A stretch of 64,000 nt of DNA, taken from Cristatella mucedo (Eukaryota > Bryozoa > Phylactolaemata > Cristatellidae). The position numbers were made by a program, and so were the translations under genes. This document shows, one piece after another, positions 11,780 through 24,534 of the stretch. The notes below the pieces were generated by a model. That model had not been told where the DNA came from. It saw only the letters and a list, made by a program, of their open reading frames with translations, and made no database searches. How positions within the stretch are numbered: the stretch's first letter is position 1; every line of letters begins with the position of its first letter. The stretch is from positions 592,001 through 656,000 of the forward strand of contig WPIO01000116.1 in the NCBI GenBank assembly GCA_009760855.2, read 5' to 3'.

Positions 11780-12785
11780 ACTCAAGGAAAGGCTACAAAT
11801 CGGCATGGGGAGGAAGCTAGAGCAGCTAGGATCAGCCAAGATCACGTGACCAAATGTCTCTTGCTGAGCAAGCTGAGCTATGCTAGGCTTATGTGCCCTT
11901 GACTTTACCTTGTCGGCTGCCTACCAGGCAAGCTAGCAGTGGCATTGCAGCTGCCAGGAGTGCTGTCTGCCAGCTCATCGGTGCAAACTTCATAGGATGC
12001 AGGCTCAGCACTAGAAAATAGATTGCAATCGACATTGCTGCATTATAAAAGCAGTGGCTCTTGGGCTACCATACACTTCATTCTGTACCACGGCACCAGC
12101 GAATTTCTGCTTGCCAATCAGAGTGCTAGTTAACTTTTGGTGGTTTTGCCCCCCCCCCGACAACTGTTCATTATAGCTTCGCAGAGTCAACAGTCTGTGT
12201 AGCTGCAATAGAAGTCAATTGAAATAAGTAATTTCATTTGTAAAACTATGAATTCATACCGGGCAGCTAGAGCTGCTGCACGATTGAGCAGAGCCGGCAC
12301 GTGGATTGCTTGTAGCATGGCTGAGTGGCACTAGGTGGCAGCAGCAGCTGATTAAAAGAAAGCCTTTGGCCACCCAAGCTGTGAAGGGGTACTGTGCCAG
12401 ATTTCTGGCAGCCGAAATACATGATTGACATGGAAAAATAGATCAAGCAAGTGCAGCAGAAGCGGTAGTGGAGTGTTAAGACTTTAAATATGTGAAATGA
12501 GATTCAGAAAAAGTGAGAAAGGAGATTGATGAGGAAATCATGTACAGTATATAAAAGCATTGTTATGAAGGAGTTATTTTATGAGCGTTTTAGGCTTTTC
12601 TATCAAAGGGAGACATCGATTTACTTGTATTTACACGTACACATAAATTTACATATGTACTTAACCTTATACAACATGCACATACGGCTAGGTAGACTCA
12701 TGCCTCCACGTAGAAAGACACAGGCAGTGGTACATATAGGCAATTAATGATAGACATGCACACCACTCACACACCCTCCCCCCCC

Positions 12786-13017
<232 letters not shown>

Positions 13018-13216
13018 ATCTATCTAAATACCCGTACATACCGTCAGCCGCCGTTTATTATGGTTGGCTTGAGCTGGCAGGGCTTGAAGAGAGCCCTTTC
13101 TACACTCTTTCTGGGACTTTGTGCCTCCAGTAGCAATAAGGCTGTTGAAGTGCTGATGAAGATGCTTCACCATTCCCAGCGTTAAAGCCTGTTCCTTCGT
13201 TAGAGGGAGAAAGGGT

Positions 13217-13257
13217 GAAAGAGAGAGAGAGAGAGAGAGAGAGAAGGAAGGAGAGAA

Positions 13258-13297
<40 letters not shown>
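13217..13297. repeat. (GA)n microsatellite, interrupted
   Basis: GA arrays are separated by AAGGAAGG and AAAGAGTG interruptions. Confidence 0.9.
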
Positions 13298-13298
<1 letters not shown>

Positions 13299-13784
13299 AG
13301 AGAACAGAGTGATACAGATGTGAGAAGTGCCCAGCGATTCGTATAAAAGTTATTATTGACGTATTGTTTTCATTTCCTGTTTGGGCTTGAGTTTCGGGTT
13401 AAGCAGTGGTGGCTGAGCAGTAGTTTCTTGTGTTTGTATGACTTCCAACTTACTGACCAGTTGGTGTCTGTGCATGTTTAAGCAAGGCCGCTGCTTCTTT
13501 GCATGGGCTGAGCTAAAGGGGGAAGAAGGAGGTCACTTACATTCCACTCTGCCATCTTGTCTGCCTGGGGAAGGGGGGCCAGTTAGGTGGCAATCACCCC
13601 TGCCGCCACTCGCTCTCACTGCTGCTGTCGAGATCCAGGCAGGCATCGCCACCTGCAGGATGGGGAGGGTGCATGCTAGCAGCACTGGCTCAGTAGTTAC
13701 CGCCGTCAGCAACGCTAGTGCACACGGTGGTAAATTGCAAGAGTTGCATCTTCATGTGACCATCGAGGTCGGTGCCACACTCAC

Positions 13785-14809
13785 CTCGTTGCGATAGTCC
13801 TGGCTTCGACAATGTGGGTGGCAGCAGCCAGTCTTCGTGGTAGAATATGCCTCCCCCGATACCAGCTCGACCGGTGGGTTTTCGGATTTCGGCGACGTTC
13901 GCCATCAAGTGACCGTCGAGAGTCACCACGAGCGACCGTAAAATGGCTTCTACTGGGTGGCCCACGCTACTGTTGACCGGCTCCTCCTTTCTGCATGATG
14001 AAACGCTGCCCTCTGCTGCCAGGCTGCTCGGTTTGCTGTCCTGGCAAGTTACAGCAGTAGCAGCTGTTGCCACTTCTGTACCGACCGTCGTGGCTGCAGC
14101 TGGCCGATGGCTGGCATCGTCGTCAGCCTGGCTAGTAGTCAGCTGTCCCAAGCAGGAGCTCACATGCCCCGGCCTGACTGAGTACTGCAGCCCTCTGTGA
14201 ACGGAATGGGATGCAGCAGCTTTCGGCAGGCTGTAGCACCATTTTCTGAAGCGCCGCCCGAAGCAGGCTGTGGTAGCAACAGGAGCGGCCGCGGCCTGCT
14301 TCCGGTACCGGCTGCAGTTTCCTTCGCAGTGGTCATTCCACGAGACCGCAGTAGTCGCAGGACACGAATAGCTGTCAATGGTGGAAGCGATGATGTTGAT
14401 GCCGATAGGCGGTTTTGTTTGGTTGCTGCGCTGCTGCGCTTCGGCAGCAGCAGAATAGCTGCCACCTCTGTCGGTCTGGTGGTCACGGGGCTTTGCCTGG
14501 GTGGACGAATTGGCATCTGCGGCTGTTGCGGCTTCCCAGCCAGCAGTGGTGGTCGCAGTGTCGTCGTAGCTGCCTGCCGATTCGATAAGTAAGCTGACTT
14601 GGACCGGCAGCTGCCGACCCCGATGCACGACATGTGTGGCCGAGTGAACTAGCCATCTCCCGCAGCCCTCCGGTGTGACGCAGTATGGTGTCGGGGGCAG
14701 GGCGCTGTGGCTGGGTAGCAGTGCTGCTGGCGCATCCACCTCCTGTGCTTGAGAGTCTTTCGGCGCTGCGGCTAGTGGTGGGCGCTCTTTAAAATCGGTC
14801 AAGCGATTC
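13785..14809 (-). CDS. Antisense nested gene, middle exon (about 341 codons)
   Basis: The acceptor on the minus strand is 'tttgctgctacccag|G' (phase 2) and the donor is 'CGAG|gtgagt' (phase 1). Length is 1,025 nt, fitting those phases exactly. The product starts 'RNRLTDFKERPPL', includes 'CGRWLVHSATHVVHRGRQLP' and ends 'GIFYHEDWLLPPTLSKPG' then 'LSQR'. The two ends look ordered while the middle is Ala/Ser/Thr-rich. The family is not recognised. The open frame extends upstream to 14937, so a slightly earlier acceptor is possible. Both neighbouring exons of the model match in phase, which supports splicing. Confidence 0.55.
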
Positions 14810-15079
14810 CTGGGTAGCAGCAAATGTACGGCAGCACCGGCTAAAGCAAAAGGTGGTGGCAGCGATGGCATCGGCGTGCCGAAGTGCCTCGAAGCATGGT
14901 CGTGGCAAGGCCAAGGCTGCAGCAAGGCCACGGCCACTCATGTAAATAGCCCCGGCTTGAGAGCACGGATTGGCTTTACCTGGCGATGGCTAGAGCCGTA
15001 AGCATGAGCAACCACCTTGGGCTGGTAGGATGGCTTGCTTTCAATGTCCTGGGACAGGCTCGTGTTGGGGCCGGTTCTT

Positions 15080-15250
15080 TGACTCAGCTGACAGAGGAGC
15101 ACGGAGCCTTGCTTGCTCCGTGCTCCTCCGGTGGTGGGAAAGAGGCATCTGTCAGAGCTGAGTGAACACCCACCATTGGCAGCTGCGACTCAATGGCAAC
15201 TGCCAATGGTGGATAGTAGGTGAAGGCCTACTACTAAGGCCTACTAGTGC
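15080..15250. repeat. Cluster of nested inverted repeats
   Basis: Perfect 14-bp arms GAGGAGCACGGAGC / GCTCCGTGCTCCTC lie at 15094-15107 and 15115-15128. Perfect 13-bp arms CCACCATTGGCAG / CTGCCAATGGTGG lie at 15170-15182 and 15200-15212. An imperfect outer pair (TGACTCAGCTGACAG / CTGTCAGAGCTGAGTGA) encloses the first stem. A palindromic AGTAGG/GGCCTACTA run follows. Confidence 0.8.
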
Positions 15251-16051
15251 CCAGGATGTGGAAAGATTCGTGGCCCAACCTATATTCTGTCACGGATGTA
15301 GAAATGGACACCAACCATAAGTAAGAAACCAAGAACGACACCTTCATTTCCAGGTTATGGGAAGCTTCGACTGCAAAGTATCAGGTTTTCTTAAACCGTC
15401 TGTATGCCTACATTTACAGTCATACCCTTTTCATTCGTATATTTACACCTGCGTGCAAGCCATGCTCACTCTCTCGTAGGCCAAGCAAGGTAAGCTGAGC
15501 CGACAACACCTGCAAGCTTCTAAGGGGGAAAAGTGATGTGGGCGTGACTACAATTTAATTAATCAATGCAAGACATCCGAGTTCAGATGTCATCTCGCTC
15601 GAGTAGCTGCTGCCCTGCGAAGCTCATGTACCTGGGTATCCACTTTCTGGGCCTGTTTTTCTGAGCTCACGGGAGGTCTGACTGGTTGGGGAGGGGCATG
15701 AGGTCACGAGTCGTGCACGGCCGAGCGCCTTCCCTCCAACTGAGGCAGACAAGCTCGATTAGAGCAGCCCCTACTGTCTCAGCAGATAAGCGAGTCTTGC
15801 CAGAGGCCGACCATTCGGCTATAGAAACGGAGCGAATGGAGCTCCTGCTCTGCGCCAGTCGGCAGCAGTGGCCGCAGCCAATGCCAAGGAGTCGTCCCCC
15901 CCCAGGTCCTATGTAGATACACTCTATTAGCTCTTCCATTCCTCATAGCTTAAAAACCGTTTCTGACAGAAGATGGTGCTCTGCAGGTCCCGGAATGAAT
16001 GTGGAGTATACTTCCACATTTCTTACGGAACGATATCTCACCTCCTCCTGC

Positions 16052-16300
16052 CGACCATGGCATGTTCTTTCCAGCCGTCCTGAGCTGCTGCTTTAATGCG
16101 TCTCACTATCTCAAGTGCCTTTCTGACTGAGCCACACTGTTCACTTTCTTTTCATTGTCTGAAGTCTGTTGGCTACCGAATGCATACAAAAGCCGCTTGG
16201 GCTTCGAGTCCACTATAGAAAACTCTACTGCGTAACACCCACAAACTGTTTGCAACTTTGTGGAGTTAAAGACCGAGATACATTACACATAGGTATATCG
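16052..16300 (+). mobile_element. LINE family 2 fragment, 3' end
   Basis: It matches the plus orientation of the second LINE family: 'gtctgttggctaccgaatgc', 'aaaactct..tgcgtaacaccc', 'gtggagtta', and a tail with 'gagatacattaca'. Decayed and non-coding. Confidence 0.7.
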
Positions 16301-16634
16301 AGGAGTCAGTGTAAACACACCCTGGCTGTCACACAGTGGATGTTCCCTCACCGGCATGCTATTGACATCTCCTTCCGGCTGCAGTGACACCTTGTCCGGC
16401 ATTTCATTTGCCTACTATCCGATATGTGGCATCGGATATGTGGCATATCGGATATGTGGCATATCCGAGTCATTCTGACGTCAGTCCCTCGTGATTGACC
16501 GGCCACTAGCCGAGCTCTGCTGACTAGGCAGGACACATGGTCAGAGGGGAGCTGTCGACAGTTAAAGGTCAACCTGAGCTGCCTTTGAAGGCACGCTGAC
16601 AGGATTTTTCCGATTTGAACCGGTAGTCAGCTGC

Positions 16635-16635
<1 letters not shown>

Positions 16636-16695
<60 letters not shown>
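16636..16695. repeat. (GA)n microsatellite
   Basis: About 60 bp of pure GA. Confidence 0.95.
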
Positions 16696-16699
<4 letters not shown>

Positions 16700-17993
16700 C
16701 CACCAGTCTTCAGCAGCTGTTGGAAGAAACAGTTCAATCTTAGATGCTCCCGGTCCCGTGACTGGACAGAGGGACAATAAGGATTGCGAGACGAGAGAGG
16801 GACCGAGGAAGATATATTGGTAGACATTCAAGGAAATAGATTGATAGAGGGGAGGGAGAGAGAAATATATAAAAGCATAGTTGATTTAGCAGCATCAGTT
16901 ATATAGCAGCAGACAAACTTTTACGGTTTTATCACTGCTTGCAGTGGGCGATAAAGAATAACTCACTACAGGCATTGAACCCATGTCTTAGATACATATG
17001 TTAGACATTGAGTGAAACATACATCGAGGGAAGTTAGCGGATGAGGAGGAGGAGAAGAAGAAGATATATAGGTAGATATCGAGGGAATAAAAATATATAT
17101 ATATATATTTATATAGATAAATAGATAGATGGGCAGACAGATAAACAGAGCAAGAGAGAGAGAGAGAGAGGAGAGGAGAAGAGTAGGCATGAGAAAAGAG
17201 AAAGGCAAAACGGCAAAGGGGAGAATGAGATAGTGATCATGCAGAAATAAATTTACATCAAGTGACTATGTGAGGTGCAGCTAAAAGTCTCAGGGAGAAG
17301 CAGATGCCTCATGTACTTAGTCATCAAGTCTGTCATGCTTCTAAATAATATCCTGCTTTGCCTTCAAATACATCACAAATAAAATCCAGTGATGCATGCT
17401 TGGGAAATGGCTGTCCAGTATGGTCTCGGTCATCCGATCCTCGTAGGATTTAACTTACTGCTTGGCTTGACATTCTGGTGCAGCAGCTGCAGCTGTAGTT
17501 GGTTGGGTGGGGCAGGGCTAAACCCTTGGCCAGGCCGTGACCATATGATGATTAGAACTAATGACTCAGAATCTAAGGTGGCTGCTCAGATATCCTAGCG
17601 TTTGCATTTACAATCAATCGGACTCGTGTGGAGCAAAGCGATGCCTGCAGCTCAGCTAGCCACCTGCCGGTGTTTGGCTAGGGACTCAATAGTACAGGTG
17701 CCCGAGCACCGGCCTCATAACCTCATTGGTAGATCTTTGTAAGTTCGGGATGGGAATATCATTCCAAGGCCACCGAAGCACACTCGTCTAGCATTCAGTG
17801 GACTCACTCACCGTACTGAAGAGCACAGCCTTCTGCAACTAATACGGCCTTGATTATGTATAGAAACAGTCACCTTTGTGCTACAGGCATTGTACTCATA
17901 GCAGAAAGCTAATCTGATCAGCCATCATCTGTTTATATTTACTATAGATGAAAACTGCCTAGATATGGAGTAGGCTCCCTGAGCATGAAACAG

Positions 17994-17994
<1 letters not shown>

Positions 17995-18024
<30 letters not shown>
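17995..18024. repeat. (ATT)n microsatellite
   Basis: About nine ATT units. This is the sort of tail LINE family 1 leaves, but no flanking LINE body was recognised. Confidence 0.85.
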
Positions 18025-18231
18025 GGGCTTTGTGTTCATTGGAGAGACTTTGTCGTTTGCATGCAAAACGTTGCCATATTAGCTGCTGAATGACGTCCAA
18101 GCGAATGACTGCTGAATGTGGCAATGACTACTGTGCACTGGAGATTAATGGTGGATTTATTAATGTGCAAAAGGACACGGTACTTATTACAAAGCAGAGC
18201 CAACAGCCGACTTGCATAAAGTGAGAGATAG

Positions 18232-18234
<3 letters not shown>

Positions 18235-18299
<65 letters not shown>
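18235..18299. repeat. (GA)n microsatellite
   Basis: About 32 GA units. Confidence 0.95.
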
Positions 18300-18300
<1 letters not shown>

Positions 18301-18426
18301 ATCTTGATGATAGACTAGCTAGTCATGAAAGGTGTTCTGTTCTTCCACAAGCTTTCAAAGCAAGCTTTCTGATCAAAATATGCATTTGACATCGGAGTCA
18401 CTACAGATTGCACTGCTGACTCTGAC

Positions 18427-19019
18427 CTTATCGTTTTGTCCTTGGCGAGTTGCATAGAGCCCTCATAGTTGATGTATACAAGTTGCATGGACACGCGACC
18501 AGCAAACTCGGTCCTGCTCGGTCTGGTGGCTTTATCATCGTCGGGATAGGAGAGTATGCTACTGGCAGTGCCAGTCTGGGACTGCCCTGTGGCGATGGTG
18601 GGTGCCGCAGGTGACTGGTGTTTACCAGCGACTGTCGGTTCTGAGTGGCCGCCACTTAGTACCGAGCCGTTTTGTACAGCTGTCGAGTTGTTGTGCTGTG
18701 CAGCAGCAGAGCCACACTGCACTCTGGCGTTAACTGTGTCACTTGGGCTGATGACGAGCAGGCTAGAATCGCACCCAGCAATGCGTGGCAGCGTCGTGTC
18801 CTCTCTCAAATCGCCACCACCAGCAGCAGCACAGCAGCAGCTGCATTGCTGCTGCAGCTGTTCCGGGCCATGCTGCCCTCGAGGCAAGCCCAATGTGTGG
18901 TGGCCTGGTGCCACTGCTCTGAGTAGGCAGCATTTCGGACAGCTGCACCGTTGCACCTCAGCAGCACTGCCTCTCTTATCTTCAGGTGACGAATCAACCA
19001 GAAGCCTATAAGAAGCCAT
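18427..19019 (-). CDS. Antisense nested gene, first recognised exon
   Basis: The minus-strand open exon ends at donor 'ATAAG|gtcaga' (phase 2), matching the phase 2 acceptor at 14809. The left limit is uncertain. Either an ATG at 19019-19017 starts the protein, or an acceptor 'ttcttatag' a few codons later makes this an internal exon. The product has a Cys-rich early part ('CSCPKCCLLR', 'CSCCCAAAGGG') and ends 'VSMQLVYINYEGSMQLAKDK' then 'TI'. The family is not recognised. The open frame beyond the donor (to 18315) is read as intron. Confidence 0.5.
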
Positions 19020-19814
19020 AGCAAACAGCAGTAGCTGTCTGCTGTAGGGTATGCAGGGTTAGGAGGTCAAGTGATCTTTAGTAATTCCACACCTTACATT
19101 ACCAAGCAATGGGGTTCATGCCGGGAGATTTATGCTGTATAGTAGATGGCTATTTAGTATAAACTAGATACCGATGTTTTATGTCTGGTGCATTTTCTAT
19201 TATTGAGGAGGGAGACACCCACTCTTGAAGTTATCAGTGTTGCTAGATTTCCCACACAGTCAAAGGCTAAAGGTTCAGCGTCGATGCCAAGAAACCATTC
19301 AGACTTTCATGAAGAGTACACCGACGAAGTTACAGTACTACTTAAATTCTGTGTTACATTACAATTGCTGCATTTTATTTTTGAGTTCTGGTGATGCTAA
19401 TAATAAGTATAATAAGACATTTGTACAGTGCCCAGGTAGAATCAAATCTCTTTCAAAGTTCTTTGACATGCTGCAAAGAAAGTATGTCAATTCGCTAGAG
19501 ATAGCAGGCACAGTGTTAGCTCACTTAAGCCTTCAAAGGGCAGTTCACACGGATCCAGCAAAGGTTACGAGGAGCAGGTGCATTTCAGCTCAACTCTGTG
19601 AAATGTAATCAAGTGAGAGAATGTCACTATAACAGCTGCTAGCGATTTCCTGGTTTCACGTTCACGTGAACTGAGGGGCCATTCTCTAATAGATCGGTGG
19701 TTGGTTAGAGGTCCAACTAAGCAATCAGAGTAAGAAGAGTAAATCACTCGGCAAGCGGTCGAAGAAATAAGCATTTCATATACGCGATCCGGAGTGAGAA
19801 AAAACCAAGGTACT

Positions 19815-19950
19815 TAAAAGTGAGTGGTGTGACATTGAAACTGATGCTCTGCTTTGTGGGTTGACCGTGCAGGCCAGGAGAAGTGGTGTGATATGGCAAC
19901 TGCACCACTCACGACTCAGTAGCCCTAGCCCCCAAGTGGCCAAGCAATTG
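19815..19950 (-). mobile_element. L2-family ORF2 C-terminal fragment, decayed
   Basis: It resembles the reversed region encoding 'HWLPVKQRIDFK' in better copies (compare 40430-40560): 'gtgcaggccaggagaagtgg' and 'tgtgatatggcaactgc' are recognisable. Confidence 0.55.
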
Positions 19951-21149
19951 CTAGATCTGAATTCAGTTTCTGCTTTTGACGTTTGAGTACCGACCGAATC
20001 GGCTGACCGAGAAAGTGGCGAGCAGAGGCTCACCTTAGTGCACTGCGGTTGCACACATAGATGGTCGCCACTAGCACGGCGCCAAGGTGATGCGCAAGCA
20101 GCATGGGCTCTCATGAATGTTGCTGCCATAATGACCTCTGCTCCGGCCGCTGCCTTCTGGCACTAGCTGTGGCTGCCATGTTTGATTTTTTCCATGAAGC
20201 AACAATGGGCAGCAAGACGTAACGACAGAGAAGAGTCATCATACGGATCTGTATTGTCAGATGCTCCCATTTTCGGGAGCAATACTATACATTCTGCATT
20301 TGAATGAAGTGCCGTTATGCTTACTCTCAAAGCCCTATGATATTTAAACCCTAAAACTAGATGGGTGTTATCAACAGCCCCTACAAATAGTCATCAGACC
20401 GACATGCATGCAGTACTATAAGAATCTCATACTTCTGATTCAAAGGTAGTGCAGCTCCTCGGGGAACTAGAGCAATGCAGCTACCGCATGTTTCTAGACG
20501 GTGTTCATAGGATAAATGCAAGTAGTTTTTCACACGACCTTTTTGGTATCGTCTCTACTTGTTCATTTTTCATCGCTTCATCATAATTGATTCGCTGTAT
20601 TTCAGCAACCCTGGAATTTGATTCGACAAGACTGCACAGTCTTGCTTCTGAGCACTTTATTCCATCGAGAAGACTCGGTTGTTGGGGGGGGGTGATATTT
20701 TAGCCCTAACGATTGATTGTTGGAAAGGTGGCAGGAGCCGCACCTGTGCATAAAGGCCGAGGCAAGCCAAGAAGCTTTAAGCCTTGATCTTACGTGAACC
20801 GATCGCTGGTTGTGTTAGACGTGCTCCTTCTCTCTGCTTTCAGAGCACCCTCTGCCCCTCCCTCCGCAGGCAGGCTGCCACCCAGCTCTTCAGGGCACAT
20901 CGTCTACTATGCTCTACCTCATGCTCTACTTATAGCTCCTATTATTGATCTTCCTAGTTTCAATTTTGTTACGGCTCAGGGTAGGCCCTACGTTGCTGCA
21001 GCAAGAGTTTGATCTCTCGCTACAATAGTCGTGCATCAGCTTTTCCACTGTGGCTATGTCGTAGTAATTTTACGAAGGGGGAGAGAGGGAGTGAGGCAAG
21101 GGGACTTTTAACGATCAAGTGTCGCTCACGATTTTGGCATAGGCAGCCT

Positions 21150-21290
21150 TTATAATAATAATAATAAAAATACGTTTGCATAACACCCTCAGAGAACTTA
21201 ACCTCCTTCTAGAAACTTTACATATGCTGCAAAGGAAGTAGGATCGAATGGTTAGTGTTAGCATGTTCAATGACAAGCATAACTAAGCCT
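21150..21290 (-). mobile_element. L2-family LINE 3' end
   Basis: AAT tail, then 'acaccctcagagaacttaa', 'tgctgcaaaggaag' and 'gatcgaatggttagtg' in reversed orientation. Confidence 0.75.
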
Positions 21291-21761
21291 TGCTGGGCAA
21301 GACCGGTTCATAACACTTTATAGGCTGAATGTGGGCCCTGATCTACTTCTTTAAAGCGTAGGGCCTAGTTTCCTCAACTTTGTACGACTGTCAGATAACC
21401 TAGGCTGTATCAGGTCTCAGGTCAACCAAGTGAGTTACCCAAGTTTTTATTGCACAGGCATTGGTGTCAAAAATGGTTAAAGATCAAGGTTACGCTTGAA
21501 GGTTAAAGATCTAGATTAAGCTTGAAGTTTAAGGAGCTTTCTTTCTGGCAGCCTATTGACAAGCAGTACTAATTTATACTCACTTGCGTCAGCCGATTTG
21601 GTTAGCAGTTCTGGGCACTAAGGCAAAATTGAGTTTTCGAGATGGTTATCGAAGCGCAGTATCTGGGGCAGCAACTATAGAGCATCCAGAACAGAGCTGA
21701 TTGATCCTGCCTACTGCTACTGGCCAAGCTGGGTGATCAGAGGTGCCTACTAAATGTAATG

Positions 21762-22045
21762 GTAACAGATCTCCATCTGTAACTCCACACTGCCCTAAGG
21801 AAAAAGTGCCTGCTATGCAAGAGAGCTTTCTGTAGGGCACCCAGAATCCGGGTGCCTTCCGATGCTCAAAAGATAGCCAACAGACTCTCTCATGTAAAAG
21901 AAGAACGTTAGGAGTATAGCTAAGTCAGGAGGGCAGCAGAGGAAGCAAATGGTCGTGCAAAGGTGGTAGCAGAGCATGACGGCTTGACAGGATGTGCCAC
22001 AGTCGGCAGCAGGCGGTTGATGTTGTTACTGTAAGAAGATATTAT
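21762..22045 (-). mobile_element. LINE family 2 3' fragment
   Basis: Reversed 3' UTR and ORF end: 'ctccatctgtaactccac', 'gagagctttctgta', 'agccaacagactctct' and 'gccacagtcggcagcagg'. It lies beside a plus-oriented L2 tail. Confidence 0.65.
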
Positions 22046-22084
22046 TTGTCCGCTATGGATGGCCAAAGCAGTGAACACTATTCT

Positions 22085-22203
22085 TGTTGTTTATTAGGAT
22101 GCTACTACTAACCATTCGATTTGCTTCCTTTGCAGCAAATATAAAGCTCCTAGAAAGAGACTGAGTTCTCTGAGGGGGCTATATCAAATGTATTATTATT
22201 ATT
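22085..22203 (+). mobile_element. L2-family LINE 3' end
   Basis: 'ttcctttgcagcaaatataaag', 'cctagaaagagactgag' and an ATT tail follow the consensus 3' end. Confidence 0.8.
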
Positions 22204-22334
22204 TGACTACTAGGGATGGCCAAAGCAGTGCCCCAAAGAATGGCCTTCACAAGGCCGCGTTGAGGGAGAGCATTTCTTCTTTGTCCGCAAGCAAGGCCAG
22301 AAAAACGCCATTTTTAATCCGTACCGGAGAAGCA

Positions 22335-22445
22335 GAAGCGGAAAGCCGCTTAGAGTGTGCTATGGAAAACTCTCTAGTGCGGCACCCACTTAGTCTTCGT
22401 AGCTTCGTGGAGTTACAGATAGGCTTACATTGCATTAAATTACAA
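22335..22445 (+). mobile_element. LINE family 2 3' remnant
   Basis: 'gaaagccgcttagagtgtgc', 'tggaaaactctc' and 'cgtggagttacaga' in the same order as the intact 3' ends. Confidence 0.6.
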
Positions 22446-23395
22446 GACAATAGCAGCCGCCCATTGGGCTTTTCGAAGATGCACGCTTGCTTGCATAACA
22501 ATCCTCGTGAAAGTAGCGTGCGGTTGCACTAGTTCAGTCAACGATTTAGAGAGTGACTCACTAATTTCTTAGCTTCCCACTGCTCTGTATTTGCTGCCGT
22601 TGCCCACTGCAGATTAGGTAAGGAAGGGCGTGCCCTCGTCCAACTCCGGAGCTGGCACATTACTCTGCACTCGGCCGTCTGCTTTGTGCGATACACTGCA
22701 TCCGCACAGGCTGTGTGGCCGATACACTGGCCGAGCAGAATTTACAACTGGTACCTATTGGTTAAGAATCCGTGTGACACAGGTCAATGAGGCCAATCCA
22801 CTGCAAGCCCCCTTCCCCTCGATTCTAGCATATTCCTGTGGCCCAGTAGCACAGGAGGCACTGCGTAATGAATGCACCTTGGAAAGCGACATTGTTTGCC
22901 TGCTGTGAGTTTCTTGGCAGCATGCCACGTGACAGGGCTCACCCTTGCTCTGCTTAGTCTTGTGTCTTGAGCTGTGCCGAGCGTTCATCATTGTCGTGTT
23001 GAAAACTTCAAGCACCTGGCCGTGCGGGCCATGCACACTAAACCTCTGACGTTCATCCGTTTAGTCACTCGTATGACACACAAGGTACTAAGACACACCG
23101 AGACCCATTCTGCCTGAGCACAGACCAAGCTTTGCATAGCCGGTAGCATCGTAAAATATCGCCCATATTTTAACGCATTGAGTGCTGCATATGAATACAC
23201 CACAGTACTTGCTAGAAAGAAGAATAGCTTCTGTCATCGTTCAGAGTCGAACCGATTAACTCCAAAAACAGAAAGCAAAACTGAGGTCAGCTTCGTCGAC
23301 CATTCATACTGAAGGCACAGATGATAACTATTTCTCTGTATCGCTGGTTGCACCCAAGGGCGAAAAATTTAGCAATTTTTAACGACCGAGGTCGT

Positions 23396-23480
23396 GGGCT
23401 CGAGCCTTGCACCATAGTTAAAGGACTTGGATAGAGATTAAGTTCTCTTGGGGCGCTAAACAAATGATGCATTTTTTTAT
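23396..23480 (+). mobile_element. SINE-like element with L2-like tail
   Basis: A 'gaggtcgtgggctcgagcc' block resembling a pol III B box is followed by 'ggatagagattaagttctct' and 'tggggcgctaaa', matching the L2 3' end. The head is truncated. Confidence 0.55.
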
Positions 23481-24074
23481 TCCAACCAAGACTGACGTCA
23501 TTGTTGCAACCCTCTGGCCTCGAGTGCAGATCGAGCCAATTCTTCTTAGTCATGCTCTTGTTACTGTCACCTAAGGACTTAGCACAGCAAAGTGCTATTT
23601 TAGCTATCGCGCTAGCAATCTTGGTAATATGATTTGGACAGATAACTCCAGGCTCTTCTGCTGCTATACAAATGAGGTAGTTCATCATTAATCAGCCATC
23701 CTTGTTTTTCTATAGGGCAATTTAGACTTGAAAAAGTAATGAAAAGCACAAGCGATGGATATGATCAATGGATATAATGGAGTGGTGAACATAAGTGATG
23801 GTTTGCGACAGTTAGGCATCACATGCGAAAAGCCAGATTTGAATCTGCTACCACGTTTTTTCATGCCACTAAACCTCCAATCTGGCTTTGTAGTAATTTG
23901 AATTTTGTTATTATTATATTTTTATATATTTATTAAATTATATAATAGTTATTGATATTAGATATATAGTTAATAATGAATTCCTATTTATTAAATTATT
24001 ATGACTGAACAAATTTGGAGCCTGGTTAAAAATGGTGACCTTACACATGTCTTGAGCTACAGCCATCAGCAGAC

Positions 24075-24196
24075 TTGAATGTAAGCCTACTAACGATCTG
24101 ATTCCCTTTGCAGCAAATGTAAAGCGCCTAGAAAGAGATTAGGTTATCTGAGGGCGCTTCATCAAGTACATTATTATTATTATTATTGTATTAGTA
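24075..24196 (+). mobile_element. L2-family LINE 3' end
   Basis: 'ccctttgcagcaaatgtaaa', 'gcgcctagaaagagattagg' and an ATT tail. Confidence 0.85.
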
Positions 24197-24241
24197 GTAA
24201 TAATAACAATATCAATAATAATAATATACTAATAGTACATA

Positions 24242-24405
24242 TGATAAAGCACCCTCAGAGAACTCAATGTCTTTCTAGGCACCAGGCAATTGCTGCAAAA
24301 CAACCACGATCGAATAATTAGTGTTAGCTTGCTCAATAAACAACAAGAATAACATGGTTAGGTGGTGACATAGACAGGGTCAGCATGCAAGTATAATTAT
24401 GATGG
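24242..24405 (-). mobile_element. L2-family LINE 3' end, head-to-head with the preceding copy
   Basis: 'gcaccctcagagaactcaat', 'aattgctgcaaaac' and 'gggtcagcatgcaagt' in reverse orientation. It stops about 30 bp before the next Ig exon. Confidence 0.8.
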
Positions 24406-24433
24406 CAGCTAACTATTTCCTATTTTCTTGCAG

Positions 24434-24534
24434 GCTAAGCAACGTTCGGATCGCTCAGAGTGGAACATATAGATGCGAAGCTACAAACGAATTCGGCACG
24501 GCCATCAATATGGTCAGGATATCGATCGCCGGAG
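24434..24534 (+). CDS. Ig domain D2, second half (exon)
   Basis: The acceptor is 'attttcttgcag' (phase 2) and the donor 'GGAG|gttggt' (phase 1), 101 nt. It reads 'LSNVRIAQSGTYRCEATNEF' then 'GTAIN..ISIAG'. This is the canonical Ig F-G strand region with the second Cys. Confidence 0.85.

Larger units (their letters stand above)
14810..18426. other. Antisense-gene intron
   Basis: It contains a cluster of inverted repeats (15080-15250), a LINE family 2 fragment (16052-16300), a short 'gatatgtggcat' tandem repeat (16411-16466), GA arrays and an ATT run. A 90-codon minus-strand frame at 15667-15939 was considered as an exon but has no supporting features. Confidence 0.45.
19020..24433. other. Remainder of the 20-kb D2 intron
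   Basis: It holds LINE fragments (19815-19950, 21150-21290, 21762-22045, 22085-22203, 22335-22445, 24075-24405), a SINE remnant (23396-23480) and AT-rich sequence. No exon of either gene is recognised. Confidence 0.5.

Noticed and set aside
15667-15939. 90-codon minus-strand frame as an extra exon of the antisense gene
   Set aside because: The flanking exons already join in phase without it, and I could not fix splice borders with the needed phase 2-2.
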